DNA of 6,991 nucleotides from Adhaeribacter sp. (GTDB taxonomy: Bacteria > Bacteroidota > Bacteroidia > Cytophagales > Hymenobacteraceae): assembly GCA_028288395.1 (NCBI GenBank), contig JAQBNV010000563.1, positions 1 through 6,991 of the forward strand. Direction: 5' to 3'. The notes under the pieces were generated by a model. It did no database searches. It was not told the DNA's origin and saw only the letters and a list, made by a program, of their open reading frames with translations. Shown one piece after another: positions 6,147 through 6,991 of the stretch. A program made the translations under genes and the position numbers. The number at the start of each line of letters is the position of its first letter. Positions within the stretch are counted from its first letter, which is position 1.

Positions 6147-6187
6147 AAAAGCACTTACCATAGTAGAGTTATGTTTATAGTGCTTTT
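6147..6187. repeat. 9-bp inverted repeat hairpin, terminator-like
   Basis: AAAAGCACT (6147-6155) is the exact reverse complement of AGTGCTTTT (6179-6187). Inside, CATA (6159-6162) and TATG (6170-6173) can add four pairs. The right arm ends in TTTT and the left begins in AAAA, so the hairpin could end transcription weakly from either side. It could also be the border of the decayed segment to its right. Confidence 0.4.
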
Positions 6188-6334
6188 CACAACTTTAAAG
6201 ATGAACCAGAACTCGAATCTTGGATAACTACTAACATCAACCCCTACTCTAAAGAACAAAGTGCTTCCCTGACCGGCTATGAGTACATTATCAACGCGGT
6301 CAAACAGGCTAACGCTACTATGGAAGAACCTTAA
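6167..6334 (+). pseudogene. Start-less 55-codon open stretch, possible gene remnant of unknown family
   Basis: After TAG TAG at 6161-6166 the frame stays open for 55 codons to TAA at 6332-6334. The stretch from about 6188 has a composition that looks coded: HNFKDEPELESWITTNIN, then PYSKEQSASLTGYEYIINAV, ending QANATMEEP. It is acidic, soluble and helix-prone near its end. There is no ATG, GTG or TTG at its beginning (the only ATG is four codons before the end) and no ribosome site, so at most it is the 3' remnant of a lost gene. I do not recognise the family. An overlapping frame from ATG 6171 is also open, but only for 18 codons. Chance is a real alternative. Confidence 0.3.
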
Positions 6335-6380
6335 TGCTATTCAGTATTATACCCAATCGCCTTAAATCACTTTTATTTAA

Positions 6381-6413
6381 AAACCCGGCAGGTTTTTAAA
6401 ACCTACCGGGTTT
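6381..6413. terminator. Strong palindromic terminator-like element
   Basis: AAACCCGGCAGGTTTT (6381-6396) pairs with AAAACCTACCGGGTTT (6398-6413): 16 positions with a single C-A mismatch and only one base between arms, so the A/T ends would form the loop. The plus-strand product is followed by only three T; the minus-strand product ends in five T. It could therefore act for both strands, better for leftward transcription from the MGMT-like gene, though that gene ends 289 bp away. Palindromes of this type (AAACCCGGCAGG...) recur between genes in Bacteroidota genomes as far as I recall, so it may be one copy of a dispersed repeat. Confidence 0.6.
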
Positions 6414-6701
6414 AATTAAGCTATTACTTTAATGGCTACACGTATAGAAGACAATTTAAACTTTTTGGTATTAATTGGATTTATAAATAGCGCTAAACAG
6501 TAACCGAAAATTGCAATTAAATAATTTCACCAATATTAGTAACTGTTAGGATTTTCATCGGGGCTGGCTTTAAAATATAACCAATTGAGGAGCTGAGCTG
6601 GACGCTGGCAAATAGATTATAAAGCCAAAGCAAAAAACGAACCGCCCTGTTTACTATCAGCTACTGCCGCGGCGTTACGTAAAATACCAAGGCGCTCTTA
6701 G
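6414..6701. other. Intergenic stretch without identified genes
   Basis: AT-rich sequence between the palindromic element and the end of the MGMT-like gene. It contains stops in all frames, a 23-codon ATG frame (6432-6503) without a ribosome site, and an 8-bp inverted repeat with a 47-nt loop (TGGCTTTA 6565-6572 with TAAAGCCA 6620-6627). None of these is convincing as a functional element. Confidence 0.5.
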
Positions 6702-6991
6702 TTAGAGCAGCTCTTTCGCCGGATCCCAGAAAAGCTTTTCGAAATCTACAACCCGATCATCTTTTATCGCAACGCCTTCCTGTTCCAGGCTTTCCTGCAT
6801 CGCCGTTGGCGAAGCAAAATGTTGCTTGCCGGTAAGCAGGCCATTGCGGTTCACCACCCGGTAAGCGGGAATATTTTTGGCTGACTGGTGCGAACTTATC
6901 AATGCCCAACCAACCATGCGGGCAGAGCCTTTGCTGCCCAGGTAAGACGCAATAGCCCCGTAAGAAGTAACCCGACCCCGCGGCACCAGTT
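6702..6991 (-). CDS. MGMT family / alkyltransferase-like DNA-binding protein (partial, N-terminus outside window)
   Basis: The last 96 codons or so of a small MGMT-family protein. The frame remains open at the right edge (L-V-P-R-G-R-V-T-S-Y-G), so the GTG at 6986 is not the start; a full member is usually about 105-115 residues. Numbering from V at 6986, Y9 of TSYG corresponds to the phosphate-rotating Tyr of O6-alkylguanine alkyltransferases. SARMVG (21-26) holds the Arg finger R23, and IPAYRVVNRNG (39-49) is the active-site region. The alkyl-accepting Cys of PCHR is Ala41 and the His is Tyr42, so it cannot remove alkyl groups itself. Proteins of this type (ATL) bind O6-alkylguanine, flip it out and flag it to nucleotide excision repair. 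The C-terminal FEKLFWDPAKEL is shared with ATL-type members from Bacteroidota as I recall them. The family call is strong; the non-catalytic role is inferred from the missing Cys. Confidence 0.92.
   Translation of the reverse strand, partial: LVPRGRVTSYGAIASYLGSKGSARMVGWALISSHQSAKNIPAYRVVNRNGLLTGKQHFASPTAMQESLEQEGVAIKDDRVVDFEKLFWDPAKELL

Noticed and set aside
6432..6503. 23-codon ATG frame (MATRIEDNLNF...)
   Set aside because: Too short, without a ribosome site or promoter, and no recognisable motif.
6702..6986. GTG at 6986 as the true start of the MGMT-like gene
   Set aside because: The frame continues to the window edge and family members have about 15-20 more N-terminal residues, so the start lies outside.
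1..6991. CRISPR arrays, transposons, tRNA or rRNA genes, phage or defence cassettes
   Set aside because: No regularly spaced repeats, transposase or integrase motifs, cloverleaf-like sequence or rRNA-like stretches were seen on either strand.

Overview
The window reads as chromosome of a Bacteroidota bacterium, most likely order Cytophagales and possibly a Hymenobacteraceae/Adhaeribacter-like lineage; the genus is a guess. The evidence is a remnant of a type IX secretion (T9SS) 'type B' sorting-domain protein with SBBP repeats, Bacteroidota-type promoter boxes (TAnnTTTG), A-rich or absent Shine-Dalgarno sequences, and family variants typical of the phylum (YpdA, MGMT-like protein, lipoprotein cyclophilin with an insert).

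Layout from left to right. Positions 3-1221 hold the 3' part of a large secreted beta-propeller protein gene that is broken by two in-frame TAG stops and a frame change. Next are a small CDGSH iron-sulfur protein (1327-1545), a two-domain MOSC protein related to YcbX/mARC (1692-2519) and, 20 bp further on, a GNAT acetyltransferase (2540-3064). All three are on the plus strand and the last two are probably co-transcribed. A DUF2062 membrane protein lies on the minus strand (3313-3819). A 348-bp divergent intergenic region follows, with a promoter candidate facing each way and a 12-bp perfect inverted repeat between them. On the plus strand come a lipoprotein cyclophilin (4168-4887) and a YpdA-family flavoprotein disulfide reductase with a TTG start (5067-6044). 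A 657-bp gene-poor stretch (6045-6701) holds hairpins, a possible decayed coding fragment and a strong palindromic terminator-like element. The right edge cuts a minus-strand MGMT/alkyltransferase-like gene (6702-6991).

The genes are mostly independent housekeeping or stress functions: redox (CDGSH, MOSC, YpdA), DNA-damage recognition (MGMT-like), envelope protein folding (cyclophilin) and small-molecule acetylation. The most coherent functional idea is that the CDGSH protein supplies electrons to the MOSC protein, which lacks the C-terminal ferredoxin domain found in E. coli YcbX. I see no CRISPR array, transposase, phage gene, tRNA or rRNA, and no clear new defence or mobile system. The points most worth a second look are residue-level departures in known families (YpdA without the GPCG cysteine, MGMT-like PAYR motif, cyclophilin F60-to-His) and the unexplained palindromes.
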